NCBI GenBank assembly: GCA_022013695.1
Contig: JAKLPS010000027.1
Location: 1-64,000 of the forward strand
From: Weeksellaceae bacterium
GTDB lineage: Bacteria > Bacteroidota > Bacteroidia > Flavobacteriales > Weeksellaceae
DNA length: 64,000 nt
Reading direction: 5' to 3'
The position numbers were made by a program, and so were the translations under genes. The notes below the pieces were generated by a model. It was not told the DNA's origin. It saw only the letters and a list, made by a program, of their open reading frames with translations, and did no database searches. Below are positions 24,104 through 32,724 of the stretch, in pieces (position 1 is the stretch's first letter; every line of letters starts with the position of its first letter).

Positions 24104-26302
24104 CTATCTTGTAAACAGCAATTCTCTGTACTTGGTCATTGGCCAAAGTTCGTCATCTACCATCATTTCCAAGGCGTCAGAAGGGACTCTGATATTGTCA
24201 AACAGCGGGATTACCTTATTGCAATATTCCTCGGCCTGCTTCTGGCTGCCGGCGGTATTTTTTGCTTTGTCTTTAGCGGTTAACAAATCGTCTACACCCC
24301 GTTTGATTTGAGAAACATTTCCAGAAATTTCTGAGATCAGACTCAATTGCTCTTTTGCTAATGTCTTAAACTCTTTGTCGCCGAAGATGTCCTTCAAACC
24401 TTTAACATTCTCAATCAATCTGTTTTGATAATTAAGCGCCGCAGGGATGATGTGATTTCTTGCGATGTCCGCCAAGACTCTCGCTTCGATATCGATGACG
24501 GTAGAATATTTCTCGAGTTTGATTTCATTTCTAGCTTCGAACTCGCGGTGCGAATAGATTCCCAATTCCTCATAAAGACCAACGAACTTTTTGTCCATTT
24601 CTTTTTTCAGGGCTTCTGGCGTTGTTTTCATGTTGCTTAGCCCTCGTTTCTTGGCTTCTTTGGTCCACTCTTCGGAATATCCGTCTCCTTCGAACATAAT
24701 ATTTTTCGATTGTTTGATGTACTCTCTCAGGATATTAAAAATCGCCTCATCTTTTTTAAGACCCGTTTCAATAAGCGCATCCACCTCGGTTTTAAATGTT
24801 CTCAACTGTTTTGCGACGATCACGTTCATTACCGTCATCACCTCGGCACAGTTGGCGGAAGAGCCCACGGCTCTGATCTCGAATTTATTACCGGTGAAGG
24901 CAAATGGCGACGTCCTATTCCTGTCCGTATTATCGAGAAGGATTTCAGGGATTTTTCCAACCACATTCAGTTTCAGTTCCGTTTTTTCTTCCGGAGATAG
25001 TTTGCCGTCGGTCACTTTTTCCAGTTCCTCCAGAACTTTGAACAATTGACTTCCGATAAATGCTGAAATAATGGCGGGCGGTGCTTCATTAGCGCCCAAT
25101 CTGTGATCGTTGCTTGCTGACGCAATAGATGCTCTTAATAGATCGGCATAATCGTGAACTGCTTTCAAAGTATTAACGAAAAAACTCAAAAATTGAAGGT
25201 TTTTCTTTGGATTTTTTCCCAGGCTCAAAAGGTTTTCGCCAGTGTCTGTTCCGAGCGACCAGTTGTTGTGCTTTCCGCTTCCGTTGACGCCGGCAAATGG
25301 TTTTTCGTGGAACAAAATATGGAAATGATGCTTGTGCGAAATTCTCGCCATAATATCCATCAACAGGGAATTATGATCTACGGCAACGTTGGCTTCTTCA
25401 AACATTGGCGCCAATTCAAATTGATTTGGAGCTACCTCGTTATGTCTGGTTGTGACAGGAATTCCCAGTTTCATACATTCGATTTCCAGATCTTTCATAA
25501 AGTTCATCACTCGGGTAGGAATGGAGCCGAAATAATGATCGTCCAGTTGCTGACCTTTTGCTGGAGAGTGTCCAAGCAAGGTTTTGCCAGTCAACACCAA
25601 ATCTGGACGGGACTGATACAACGCCGAATCTACCAGAAAATATTCCTGTTCCCAGCCAAGCGTTGGAGAAACCTTTGATACATTTTTATCAAAATAAGAT
25701 TTCATGACTTCCGTAGCCGCTTCATCGACGGCGTTCAGCGCTCTGAGAAGCGGTGTTTTATAATCTAATGTCTCGCCGGTGTAAGAAATAAAAATAGACG
25801 GAATGCAAAGTGTAGTTCCCATAATAAAGGCTGGAGAAGTCGGATCCCAAGCGGTATAGCCTCTTGCTTCGAAGGTATTTCTAATGCCACCATTGGGAAA
25901 GGAAGAAGCGTCTGGCTCTTGCTGTATCAACATTCCGCCACTGAATCTCTCGATTGCCCGGCCACCCTCGATGGGCGTGAAGAAAGAATCGTGCTTTTCT
26001 GCAGTTGCTCCTGTTAAAGGCTGAAACCAGTGTGTGTAGTGTGTCACGCCTTTGGAGAGCGCCCAATCTTTCATCGCGACAGCCACCTGATCGGCGATGT
26101 GTCTTTGGATTTTTGTCCCTTTTTTGGAGGCTTCCATCAGAAGCTGAAAAGCGTCTTTTGTAAGATATTCTCTCATTGTTTCTTCGGAGAACACGTTTTG
26201 ACAAAACAATTCCGATAGTTTTGCGGGAACTTCTACGAAATTATCTCTTCTGTAATTTCGGAAGGGAAGCTCGGCCAAGGCTTTAAATCTTAATGTTGAC
26301 AT
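24104..26302 (-). CDS. glnA: Type III glutamine synthetase
   Basis: ATP-dependent ligation of ammonia to glutamate. 732 residues, the size of GSIII (GlnN) enzymes, against about 470 for GSI. HYTHWFQPLTG and AEKHDSF at about 85-105, PTRVMNFMKDLE, TTRHNEVAPNQFELAP and GVNGSGKHNNWSLGTDTGENLL are catalytic-domain signatures, and RAVGSSANCAEVM follows. I start at 26302 (MSTLRFKAL); a nine-codon extension is possible but lies across the -7 box at 26327. Monocistronic. No PII or regulator adjoins it. Confidence 0.94.
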   Translation of the reverse strand: MSTLRFKALAELPFRNYRRDNFVEVPAKLSELFCQNVFSEETMREYLTKDAFQLLMEASKKGTKIQRHIADQVAVAMKDWALSKGVTHYTHWFQPLTGATAEKHDSFFTPIEGGRAIERFSGGMLIQQEPDASSFPNGGIRNTFEARGYTAWDPTSPAFIMGTTLCIPSIFISYTGETLDYKTPLLRALNAVDEAATEVMKSYFDKNVSKVSPTLGWEQEYFLVDSALYQSRPDLVLTGKTLLGHSPAKGQQLDDHYFGSIPTRVMNFMKDLEIECMKLGIPVTTRHNEVAPNQFELAPMFEEANVAVDHNSLLMDIMARISHKHHFHILFHEKPFAGVNGSGKHNNWSLGTDTGENLLSLGKNPKKNLQFLSFFVNTLKAVHDYADLLRASIASASNDHRLGANEAPPAIISAFIGSQLFKVLEELEKVTDGKLSPEEKTELKLNVVGKIPEILLDNTDRNRTSPFAFTGNKFEIRAVGSSANCAEVMTVMNVIVAKQLRTFKTEVDALIETGLKKDEAIFNILREYIKQSKNIMFEGDGYSEEWTKEAKKRGLSNMKTTPEALKKEMDKKFVGLYEELGIYSHREFEARNEIKLEKYSTVIDIEARVLADIARNHIIPAALNYQNRLIENVKGLKDIFGDKEFKTLAKEQLSLISEISGNVSQIKRGVDDLLTAKDKAKNTAGSQKQAEEYCNKVIPLFDNIRVPSDALEMMVDDELWPMTKYRELLFTR

Positions 26303-26326
26303 AAAATTTTGTTGTTTTAAACAGGT

Positions 26327-26334
26327 CAAATTTA
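26327..26334 (-). promoter_or_regulatory. -7 box of glnA
   Basis: TAAATTTG on the minus strand, 24 bases before the ATG at 26302. It decides the start: the upstream in-frame ATG at 26329 would lie inside the box. Confidence 0.55.
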
Positions 26335-26606
26335 CAAAAAATATATATCGAAATAAAAATACCCCTCAACAAATGAAGAAGACGCTGCACAAAAATCAAT
26401 AAGATCAATCCTCAGCCCCTACAAAAATCACGAGTACAGATTTTGAAATACATAAAACACTTTATTCTATAATTGTTATGGAAATATGAATAAAATTTAT
26501 TTCTCACCAATTAGGATAAAGTTTAATTTTAAAGAATGCTTGCGTGCACCAAATAGTACGTTAAGCAATTGAATTTCAATACATTAATTATTTATTTTAA
26601 TTTTTG

Positions 26607-26614
26607 TATCTTCG
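26607..26614 (+). promoter_or_regulatory. -7-like box of the 26640 gene
   Basis: TATCTTCG, one base off TAnnTTTG, 25 bases before the ATG. Confidence 0.4.
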
Positions 26615-26639
26615 CAGACTTTTATAAAAATTTTACTAT

Positions 26640-28304
26640 ATGGCAAATTCCAGAGCAAGAGAAACCACAGAAGCAATCGAAAGATTATACGTGTCTATGA
26701 GACACTTATTTTACAGAGGATTTTTCAAACCTTCAGGTGTTTCGGGCGAGTCATTGAGGAAACTCCTGATGGTCATCAATCCCGAGATCTACGGAAGTAT
26801 GAGCATTCCTAACAAGATAGAACTCGATGGTTTGCTTTATGTTCTAGATCGCCTGCCAGAAGGCATCGAGGAATGTTCTTTCATCCATCTCACATCTGAT
26901 GAAGGGTTTGACAAAGGCAGTTTCGAGCCGATAGTGCCAAAAAAGCGGAGACGGAACTGCTACCGTATAGACGAGCACCAAATGAACATCGAGGTTCTGC
27001 TGGGCCGTTCGGAAATATATGACATCCTTACACATCTTACATTCTTGTATTTGGAAGCGGATAAAATCCGAAATCTCGGTTTTGATTTAGATCAAGATGG
27101 CAGACCGAGACGCATCTGGAACATCATAGAAGAAGTCGCAAAAGGCGAGAAAAAACACAGCCGAAAAGAAAAAGAAGTCGCCCTGATCCATCTTTCTTCT
27201 TTCCTGGGAAGAACATTTGATGAAACTTTGAATGCCTACAACAGTTTTGGTGACGACAAGAACCTGGACCGTCTGTTCAAGATCATTTATTGGTTGGGGC
27301 AAGTCAGTTTGACCGACTGGAAAGAGATCAACGAACGAGAGATCTATTTCTCATCCATCCTGCAGGAAAGGGTTGGGCATCACCTTTTCGGAGAGAAATG
27401 GGCGAACAAAATCAAGCAGGTTTTGGTGGAAAACAATCTCCACATGCGACCGCTTCACATCATCAGCGCCAATATGCACTCGGTAAAAAATATGCTGTTT
27501 GCAAATGATGCGCTTAATAAAAAAGGAACCAAAACGGTGGATTACAAGCTTTTCGCAGACATCAGCAACAAGAAAGATTTGCAAACCAAAGTGCTGGATC
27601 ACGCCTTGAAAGAAGGGATGATCTACATCGATGATCACAGCGGAAGTAATATCGATGTGCAAATTATCGATCTAGCGAAAACAGAACTTAAAAATACAGT
27701 TTTCGCAGCGGAAAAATATAAAGGAGACGAGGTGATTTTGGTTTTCGATTACGCTTTCGGCGAGCAGGCTTTCGAGGTAATGGACGAATTATTAAGACCT
27801 TACGAGGTTAATAACGAAGTCTATATGATGAAAGTAAAATCCATTTCCATCATGGGTAAAGCCGGAATCCTAACCGGCGGAAAAGGCGATATTATGATTC
27901 CCACGGCGCACATCTTCGAAGGAACTGCAGACAACTACACCTTCGAAAATGCTCTGAAAGTTGAAGATTTTGTGGACGACGAAGTTAAAGCTTTCGAAGG
28001 ACCGATGGTGACGGTTTTGGGAACATCGCTCCAGAATAAAGATATTCTGTCCTACTTTATGACCACTTCGTGGAAAGCGATCGGGCTAGAAATGGAAGGG
28101 GCGCATTACCAAAAAGCAATTCAGGTGGCAAGTAAAATTCGGCATCACATTTCTCCTGATCTGTTCGTGATGTACGCTTATTACGCCTCGGACAATCCTT
28201 TGGAAACTGGCAGCACGTTGTCTTCTGGCGGGCTCGGACTTACCGGGGTGAAACCGACATATATGATTACTCATAAAATCATAGAGAAAATCCTCCATCA
28301 ATAA
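26640..28304 (+). CDS. Conserved protein with nucleoside-phosphorylase-like C-terminus
   Basis: 554 residues, no signal peptide. The first about 280 residues (MANSRARETTEAIERLYVSMRHLFYRG...) match nothing I can name; proteins like this in Bacteroidota are, to my memory, filed under DUF6909. The C-terminal half shows features of the purine/uridine phosphorylase fold: SIMGKAGILTGGKGDIMIPTAH (compare the GGL..GD.VIP stretch), GLEMEGAHYQKAI (the MEGA motif that holds ribose) and ASDNPLETG near the end. AMP nucleosidase has a similar two-part build. Activity is not shown. Monocistronic. Confidence 0.7.
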   Translation: MANSRARETTEAIERLYVSMRHLFYRGFFKPSGVSGESLRKLLMVINPEIYGSMSIPNKIELDGLLYVLDRLPEGIEECSFIHLTSDEGFDKGSFEPIVPKKRRRNCYRIDEHQMNIEVLLGRSEIYDILTHLTFLYLEADKIRNLGFDLDQDGRPRRIWNIIEEVAKGEKKHSRKEKEVALIHLSSFLGRTFDETLNAYNSFGDDKNLDRLFKIIYWLGQVSLTDWKEINEREIYFSSILQERVGHHLFGEKWANKIKQVLVENNLHMRPLHIISANMHSVKNMLFANDALNKKGTKTVDYKLFADISNKKDLQTKVLDHALKEGMIYIDDHSGSNIDVQIIDLAKTELKNTVFAAEKYKGDEVILVFDYAFGEQAFEVMDELLRPYEVNNEVYMMKVKSISIMGKAGILTGGKGDIMIPTAHIFEGTADNYTFENALKVEDFVDDEVKAFEGPMVTVLGTSLQNKDILSYFMTTSWKAIGLEMEGAHYQKAIQVASKIRHHISPDLFVMYAYYASDNPLETGSTLSSGGLGLTGVKPTYMITHKIIEKILHQ

Positions 28305-28305
28305 T

Positions 28306-28343
28306 AAAAAAAAGGCGGAACTCATGTGAATTCCGCCTTTTTT
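28306..28343. terminator. Bidirectional terminator
   Basis: AAAAAGGCGGAA and TTCCGCCTTTTTT arms with an eight-base loop, serving the convergent 26640 and prc genes. Confidence 0.9.
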
Positions 28344-28349
28344 ATGCCT

Positions 28350-30470
28350 TTATTTAATCTTAGACAGCGCATCAACCGTTTCCTCCAGATAGAAATCGCG
28401 CTCCAAATTCTTTTTCCAGTTTTCTGTTTTTTTCGCAAACGCTTCGTCTTTCTTGCTTCTTTCCACTTCGTCTTGGTACACCGTGAATTTTAATCCATTG
28501 CTGAAGTTGTCCAAAGCTTTGAACTTGTCGATCTGGGCTTTTCGGGTTTTCATCAACTCGTTGAATTTGGTTTGGTTCAATGTTATGGTCTCTTCTTTGT
28601 CCAGAGCTTCCTTCCACTCGGCAGATTCTTGCAACAGCTTATAATTGTTGTTATTTGCCAGTTGTTGATCTATCTCTGACTGCAACTGAGGAATGTTCAG
28701 CGGCGCCAACTTCTTATAATTGGCGGTGGCGATCTTGTCCCAAGGCAAAGCATAAGGATCAAAGCGCTCTCCCACATCAGAATAAGTATAAAAATCTTTC
28801 ATTTTGATGTCCGATTCTACACCTTTTCTTTGCGTCGATTCTCCCGTAATTCTGTAAAATTTTTGAATGGTAAGCTTCAGAGAGCCGAAGTCTTCGTTGG
28901 TATTCAGGAATCTGTTGAGATCCACGAAGGTCTGCACCGTGCCTTTCCCGAACGAACTTGGCGAACCGATGATGGCCGCCCTGCCATAATCCTGAAACGC
29001 GCCGGCCAATATTTCGGAGGCCGATGCAGAAAATTCATTTTGCATAATGACGAGCGGTCCTGTCCAGATAGGGTCGTTGGATTTATTATTTAGCACCTGC
29101 ACTTTGCCGTGCCCATCTTTGACTTGTACGTAGGGACCGGCGTTCATAAACAATCCCATAATATCGCCTACTTCGGTGAGGGATCCGCCACCGTTATTTC
29201 TAAGATCGAGGATGACGCCTTCAACATTTTCTTTTTTCAGTTTGATTAATTCAGCCTTGATGTCGTCCGAAGCGTTTCTACCTTTTGGATCATCAAAATC
29301 AACATTGAAACTTGGTAGATAGATGAATCCGTATTTTTTGCCGCTTTTGGAATTCACGATAATACTTCTTGCAAATGTATCTTCTATGGCCACTTCTTCG
29401 CGGATCATGGTCACTTCTTTGATGGTTTTATCTTTTTTCTCAACAGTCAAGGTTACGGGTGTGCCTTTTTCGCCCCGGATCAGTCTTACGGCCTCGTCGG
29501 ACAGCATCCCGACCACATTTACCGGCTCCTCATCAGGTTTGGATTTAACTTTCAGGATTTTATCCCCTTCCGACAGCTGTTTTGACTTCCAAGCGGGCGC
29601 GCCAATCGTCAATGCACCCAAATAGAGATAGCCTCTTTTTTCTTGGATGATTGCCCCAATCCCGATGACTTTTCCGGTGAATTGCATATCAAATTCTTCC
29701 TTATTTTTGGGTGAAAAATAGCTGGTATGTGGATCAAAGGTTTCGGTATAAGCGTTCATATAAACAGAGAACCAGTCCATTTTTTTTCTTTTTTTGAATC
29801 TGCGGAAGGAATCGGTAATTAGATCTTTCACTTCTGCGGTTGCTTTCTCCCGCTTCTTTTCCATAGAAAGAGGTGCATACTTTATCGTGTCGATAAGTTT
29901 GTTGGCAATGACGGAATCTTTTTTCTTTTTCTGCGTTTCTTCTTTGCTGGTCAGCGTTTCCATTTCTTGCAGGATGTTGTACTTGATGTACTTTTTCCAT
30001 TCGTTATATTGTTGTTTCCCGTCGGCAGGATTCAATCGTTTCTTTGGCTCGAGGATCAGTTCATCATTTTCATCCAGATTAATAGGCTTGGAAAGAATGT
30101 CCTGAGTCATTTTGTCGATTTCGTCCACGCGTTGATAAAGCCGATCCACCGTCAGTTTGTAAAAAACAAGATTGCCTTGATTCAGATAATCATCGAGTTT
30201 GGTATAATGTTTTTTGAATTCGTCCATATCCGATTGCAGAAAATATCTTTTGGACGCATCCACATCTTCCATATACTTATCAAAAACATCCTGAGAATAA
30301 GCATCGTTAATTGCTTTGGGGCTGTAATGGAGATATGAAAGAGTATTTTTAACGCTCACCATGATGGTTTGCATTTTTTCATCATCATTTTGTGGCGAGT
30401 TGAAACAGAACATCAGCGTCATCAGTGGCGCAAACATCAGCAGTTTCTTGAACTTGATTTTTTTGAACAT
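28350..30470 (-). CDS. prc: Tail-specific protease Prc/Tsp (S41 family)
   Basis: Periplasmic serine protease that degrades proteins from non-polar C-termini and trims envelope proteins. 706 residues: signal/anchor at about 8-24, N-terminal Tsp domain, PDZ at about 265-345, S41 catalytic domain with Ser483 in FSASASEILAG and Lys509 in SSFGKGTVQ (Ser-Lys dyad by analogy with E. coli Tsp), and the C-terminal Tsp extension. Domain order matches E. coli Tsp rather than the shorter CtpA. Confidence 0.93.
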   Translation of the reverse strand: MFKKIKFKKLLMFAPLMTLMFCFNSPQNDDEKMQTIMVSVKNTLSYLHYSPKAINDAYSQDVFDKYMEDVDASKRYFLQSDMDEFKKHYTKLDDYLNQGNLVFYKLTVDRLYQRVDEIDKMTQDILSKPINLDENDELILEPKKRLNPADGKQQYNEWKKYIKYNILQEMETLTSKEETQKKKKDSVIANKLIDTIKYAPLSMEKKREKATAEVKDLITDSFRRFKKRKKMDWFSVYMNAYTETFDPHTSYFSPKNKEEFDMQFTGKVIGIGAIIQEKRGYLYLGALTIGAPAWKSKQLSEGDKILKVKSKPDEEPVNVVGMLSDEAVRLIRGEKGTPVTLTVEKKDKTIKEVTMIREEVAIEDTFARSIIVNSKSGKKYGFIYLPSFNVDFDDPKGRNASDDIKAELIKLKKENVEGVILDLRNNGGGSLTEVGDIMGLFMNAGPYVQVKDGHGKVQVLNNKSNDPIWTGPLVIMQNEFSASASEILAGAFQDYGRAAIIGSPSSFGKGTVQTFVDLNRFLNTNEDFGSLKLTIQKFYRITGESTQRKGVESDIKMKDFYTYSDVGERFDPYALPWDKIATANYKKLAPLNIPQLQSEIDQQLANNNNYKLLQESAEWKEALDKEETITLNQTKFNELMKTRKAQIDKFKALDNFSNGLKFTVYQDEVERSKKDEAFAKKTENWKKNLERDFYLEETVDALSKIK

Positions 30471-30541
30471 AAATTTAATCGATACTTACTTATTAGTCAA
30501 ATTTTTCTTTTGAATGTTACGGAGGTATTCAAAAACGAAAC

Positions 30542-30549
30542 CAAATTTA
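30542..30549 (-). promoter_or_regulatory. -7 box of prc
   Basis: TAAATTTG on the minus strand, giving a leader of about 65 bases to the ATG at 30470. Confidence 0.45.
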
Positions 30550-30583
30550 ACACCTTATTTTATTTTACTCGTTATAAATTGGT

Positions 30584-30602
30584 TATTTTTGAGATATTTT
30601 TG
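30584..30602 (+). promoter_or_regulatory. Two overlapping-region -7 boxes of surE
   Basis: TATTTTTG at 30584-30591 and again at 30595-30602, both fitting TAnnTTTG, 38-50 bases before the surE ATG. Confidence 0.4.
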
Positions 30603-30640
30603 AAAATCTCCTACAAAGCCAAAAAATACAAGCAAAAATC

Positions 30641-31405
30641 ATGAGCAAACCCCTGATATTGGTAACCAATGACGACGGCATCATAGCTCCCGGAATTAGA
30701 AAATTAGTAAACATAGTGAATCAAATCGGCGAAGTCATCGTCGTAGCGCCCAACTCTCCGCAAAGCGGCAAGGGCCACGCCATAACCATCAACTCTACTT
30801 TGAGTTTCGAAGAACTGCATCTGGACGGGCCGCAAAAGGATTTTTCTTGCTCCGGAACGCCCGTGGACTGTGTGAAAATGGCCTTGGACAAAATCTTGCC
30901 AAGAAGACCGGATCTGGTAGTCTCGGGCATCAATCACGGCGCCAATTCCTCCATCAACGTGATCTATTCCGGAACGATGTCTGCCGCGGTAGAAGCGGGC
31001 GTAGAAGGTTTGCAGTCGATTGGCTTTTCTTTAGCCGATTTGAAATGGGAAGCCGATTTTGATCAGTCCGAGGATTTCGTTAAAGACATTATTCTCAAAA
31101 CTTTAGAAAATCCTATGCCCAAAGGTGTGGTGCTGAATGTGAACATCCCAAATCTGAAGAAAGATGAAATAAAGGGAATCAAAGTTTGCAAACAGGCCAA
31201 TGCCAAGTGGGAAGAAAGCTTCGACGAAAGAACCAATCCGCACGGCAAAAAATATTACTGGCTCACGGGATACTTCAATAATATGGACGAGTCTGAAGAT
31301 GCCGACGAAACCGCTCTGGCAAACGGATTTATCAGCATCGTTCCGGTTAAATTCGATTTGACGGCGTACGAATATATGGACGGACTGACCAAAATCTATG
31401 AATAG
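30641..31405 (+). CDS. surE: 5'/3'-nucleotidase SurE
   Basis: Metal-dependent nucleotide phosphatase of stationary-phase survival. LVTNDDGIIAPGIRKL at residues 7-22 holds the DD metal site; PNSPQSGKGHAIT, GTPVDCVKMAL and SGINHGANSSINVIYSGTMSAAVEA are family motifs. 254 residues. Six bases upstream of a methyltransferase gene, so the two are likely one operon. Confidence 0.94.
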   Translation: MSKPLILVTNDDGIIAPGIRKLVNIVNQIGEVIVVAPNSPQSGKGHAITINSTLSFEELHLDGPQKDFSCSGTPVDCVKMALDKILPRRPDLVVSGINHGANSSINVIYSGTMSAAVEAGVEGLQSIGFSLADLKWEADFDQSEDFVKDIILKTLENPMPKGVVLNVNIPNLKKDEIKGIKVCKQANAKWEESFDERTNPHGKKYYWLTGYFNNMDESEDADETALANGFISIVPVKFDLTAYEYMDGLTKIYE

Positions 31406-31411
31406 ATTTCT

Positions 31412-32101
31412 ATGAATGATTTGCCGGGCATTGCCATCAAAAATTTCTACCAAAAATCCAGCAGGGGAAAACTCTACGTTCACGACACTTTTGGCCCAAA
31501 AGTAGAAATGCCGATTTCCCTCTACTTCCGAAGCGAAAAGCAGTTGCCAAAACTCGAAATAATAGCGCTTCAGCTTTGCAAAGCCAAAACTCTGGACATT
31601 GGTGCGGGCGCGGGAAGCCACGCGCTGATTTTGCAAAACAAAAATCTGGACGTCACGGCTTTGGAAATCTCGCCGGCCGCTTGTGAAGTCATGACAAAAA
31701 GAGGTCTAAAAAAAGTGATTTGCGAAGATGTTTTCCAATTTGATGGTGAGAAATTCGATACACTTTTGTTATTGATGAACGGAATAGGATTATGCGGCGA
31801 ATTGATTGGTTTTAAAAAATTCCTCAAAAAAGCTGAGACTTTACTCAATGAAAAGGGAATTTTAATTTTCGATTCTTCGGATATCGGTTACATGTATGAA
31901 GACAATAAGCGGCCAAAAGACCAATATTACGGCGAGGTAATGTGCAGATATGAATATCAAAAGCAGTTCACCGACTGGTTCGGTTGGCTTTATCTGGATT
32001 TCAAAACTTTAGAGAAAATCACTTCGGAAGAAGGATGGACATCAGAATTAGTCTATGAAGATGAGAATGACCAGTATCTCGTCAAATTATCCAAAAAATA
32101 A
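31412..32101 (+). CDS. Class I SAM-dependent methyltransferase
   Basis: 229 residues with the Rossmann-type SAM motif KTLDIGAGAGSHALIL at about 58-73, acidic VTALEISPAAC for the ribose hydroxyls, and LLLLMNGIGLCG at motif IV. The substrate is not evident; nothing indicates rRNA, tRNA or protein specificity. Co-transcribed with surE and ended by a terminator. Confidence 0.8.
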   Translation: MNDLPGIAIKNFYQKSSRGKLYVHDTFGPKVEMPISLYFRSEKQLPKLEIIALQLCKAKTLDIGAGAGSHALILQNKNLDVTALEISPAACEVMTKRGLKKVICEDVFQFDGEKFDTLLLLMNGIGLCGELIGFKKFLKKAETLLNEKGILIFDSSDIGYMYEDNKRPKDQYYGEVMCRYEYQKQFTDWFGWLYLDFKTLEKITSEEGWTSELVYEDENDQYLVKLSKK

Positions 32102-32103
32102 AA

Positions 32104-32126
32104 AAACCGCCAATTGAAGGCGGTTT
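32104..32126. terminator. Intrinsic terminator
   Basis: AAACCGCC and GGCGGTTT arms with a seven-base loop, bracketed by A-rich and T-rich tracts, between convergent genes. Confidence 0.75.
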
Positions 32127-32127
32127 A

Positions 32128-32155
32128 TACTTTTTACATTCTACGTTGTACTTTT
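32128..32155. repeat. TACTTTTTACATT-type intergenic repeat
   Basis: Reads TACTTTTTACATTCTACG then TTGTACTTTTTC. Resembles words at 5425-5556 and 40683-40770. Confidence 0.4.
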
Positions 32156-32662
32156 TCAATTAAAAGCATTATCGTAAGCCATCGATGAAAAATCGATTTT
32201 GACAATGGCTTTAGAAGGGATGGGATCGCCATTGCATTTGGCCGGCGTCCACGTTTTGTTGACTTTCTTCACCGCGTCTTTCAGATCCTCTAGAAAAGCT
32301 TCGCTGTTTTCAACTTTTGGTCCTGCCTCCAATTTCGAAAGAACACCCTCTTTGGTGATATCCATTTTTACAAAAAATAAACCGTTGATCACATAGGTTT
32401 TCCAGTTCACGTTTTCCATCAATTTTTCTTTCAGATCTTTGATGTAAGCCTCCGAGCCTCCGGGATACTTCAGGGTTTGGAACTTAGAAGGGTCGCAAGA
32501 ATTGTCTTTAATCTGATAAATTCCACGCACGTTGTAGGCAACGGCGCTAAGGGAGTTGTCCATCATTGGAATTTCGATGTTAAGAGATTCTTCGACATCG
32601 TTATTTTGCGCAAAAGCAAGTGAGCTTACTAAAAAACTTGCCAAAAATAGTACTGATTTCAT
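32156..32662 (-). CDS. Secreted protein with TonB-C-like domain
   Basis: 168 residues. Signal peptide MKSVLFLASFLVSSLAFAQ with AxA cleavage at about residue 19. The rest, from YPGGSEAYIKDLKEKL through INGLFFVKMDITKEGVLSKLEAG to the WTPAKCNGDPIPSKAIVKIDF end, follows the strand/helix order and spacing of TonB C-terminal domains, but there is no transmembrane anchor or proline-rich linker. So it is probably a soluble periplasmic domain of unknown partner, not a working TonB. Confidence 0.65.
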   Translation of the reverse strand: MKSVLFLASFLVSSLAFAQNNDVEESLNIEIPMMDNSLSAVAYNVRGIYQIKDNSCDPSKFQTLKYPGGSEAYIKDLKEKLMENVNWKTYVINGLFFVKMDITKEGVLSKLEAGPKVENSEAFLEDLKDAVKKVNKTWTPAKCNGDPIPSKAIVKIDFSSMAYDNAFN

Positions 32663-32724
32663 AGCGTTTTTGATTTCTCCAAATGAAAGAAAATCTGTGC
32701 CAAACCCTCCTGATTTAGAATAAT

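Larger units (their letters stand above)
26303..26639. other. Divergent promoter region glnA / 26640 gene
   Basis: 337 bases, very AT-rich, without a convincing gene. It carries the glnA -7 box at 26327-26334 on the left and a TATCTTCG box at 26607-26614 on the right. The middle part (26370-26580) holds nothing I recognise. Confidence 0.6.

Noticed and set aside
30369..30644. 91-codon plus frame overlapping the prc start and the surE leader
   Set aside because: Antisense to the prc signal peptide and through AT-rich leader DNA; runs into surE in another frame.
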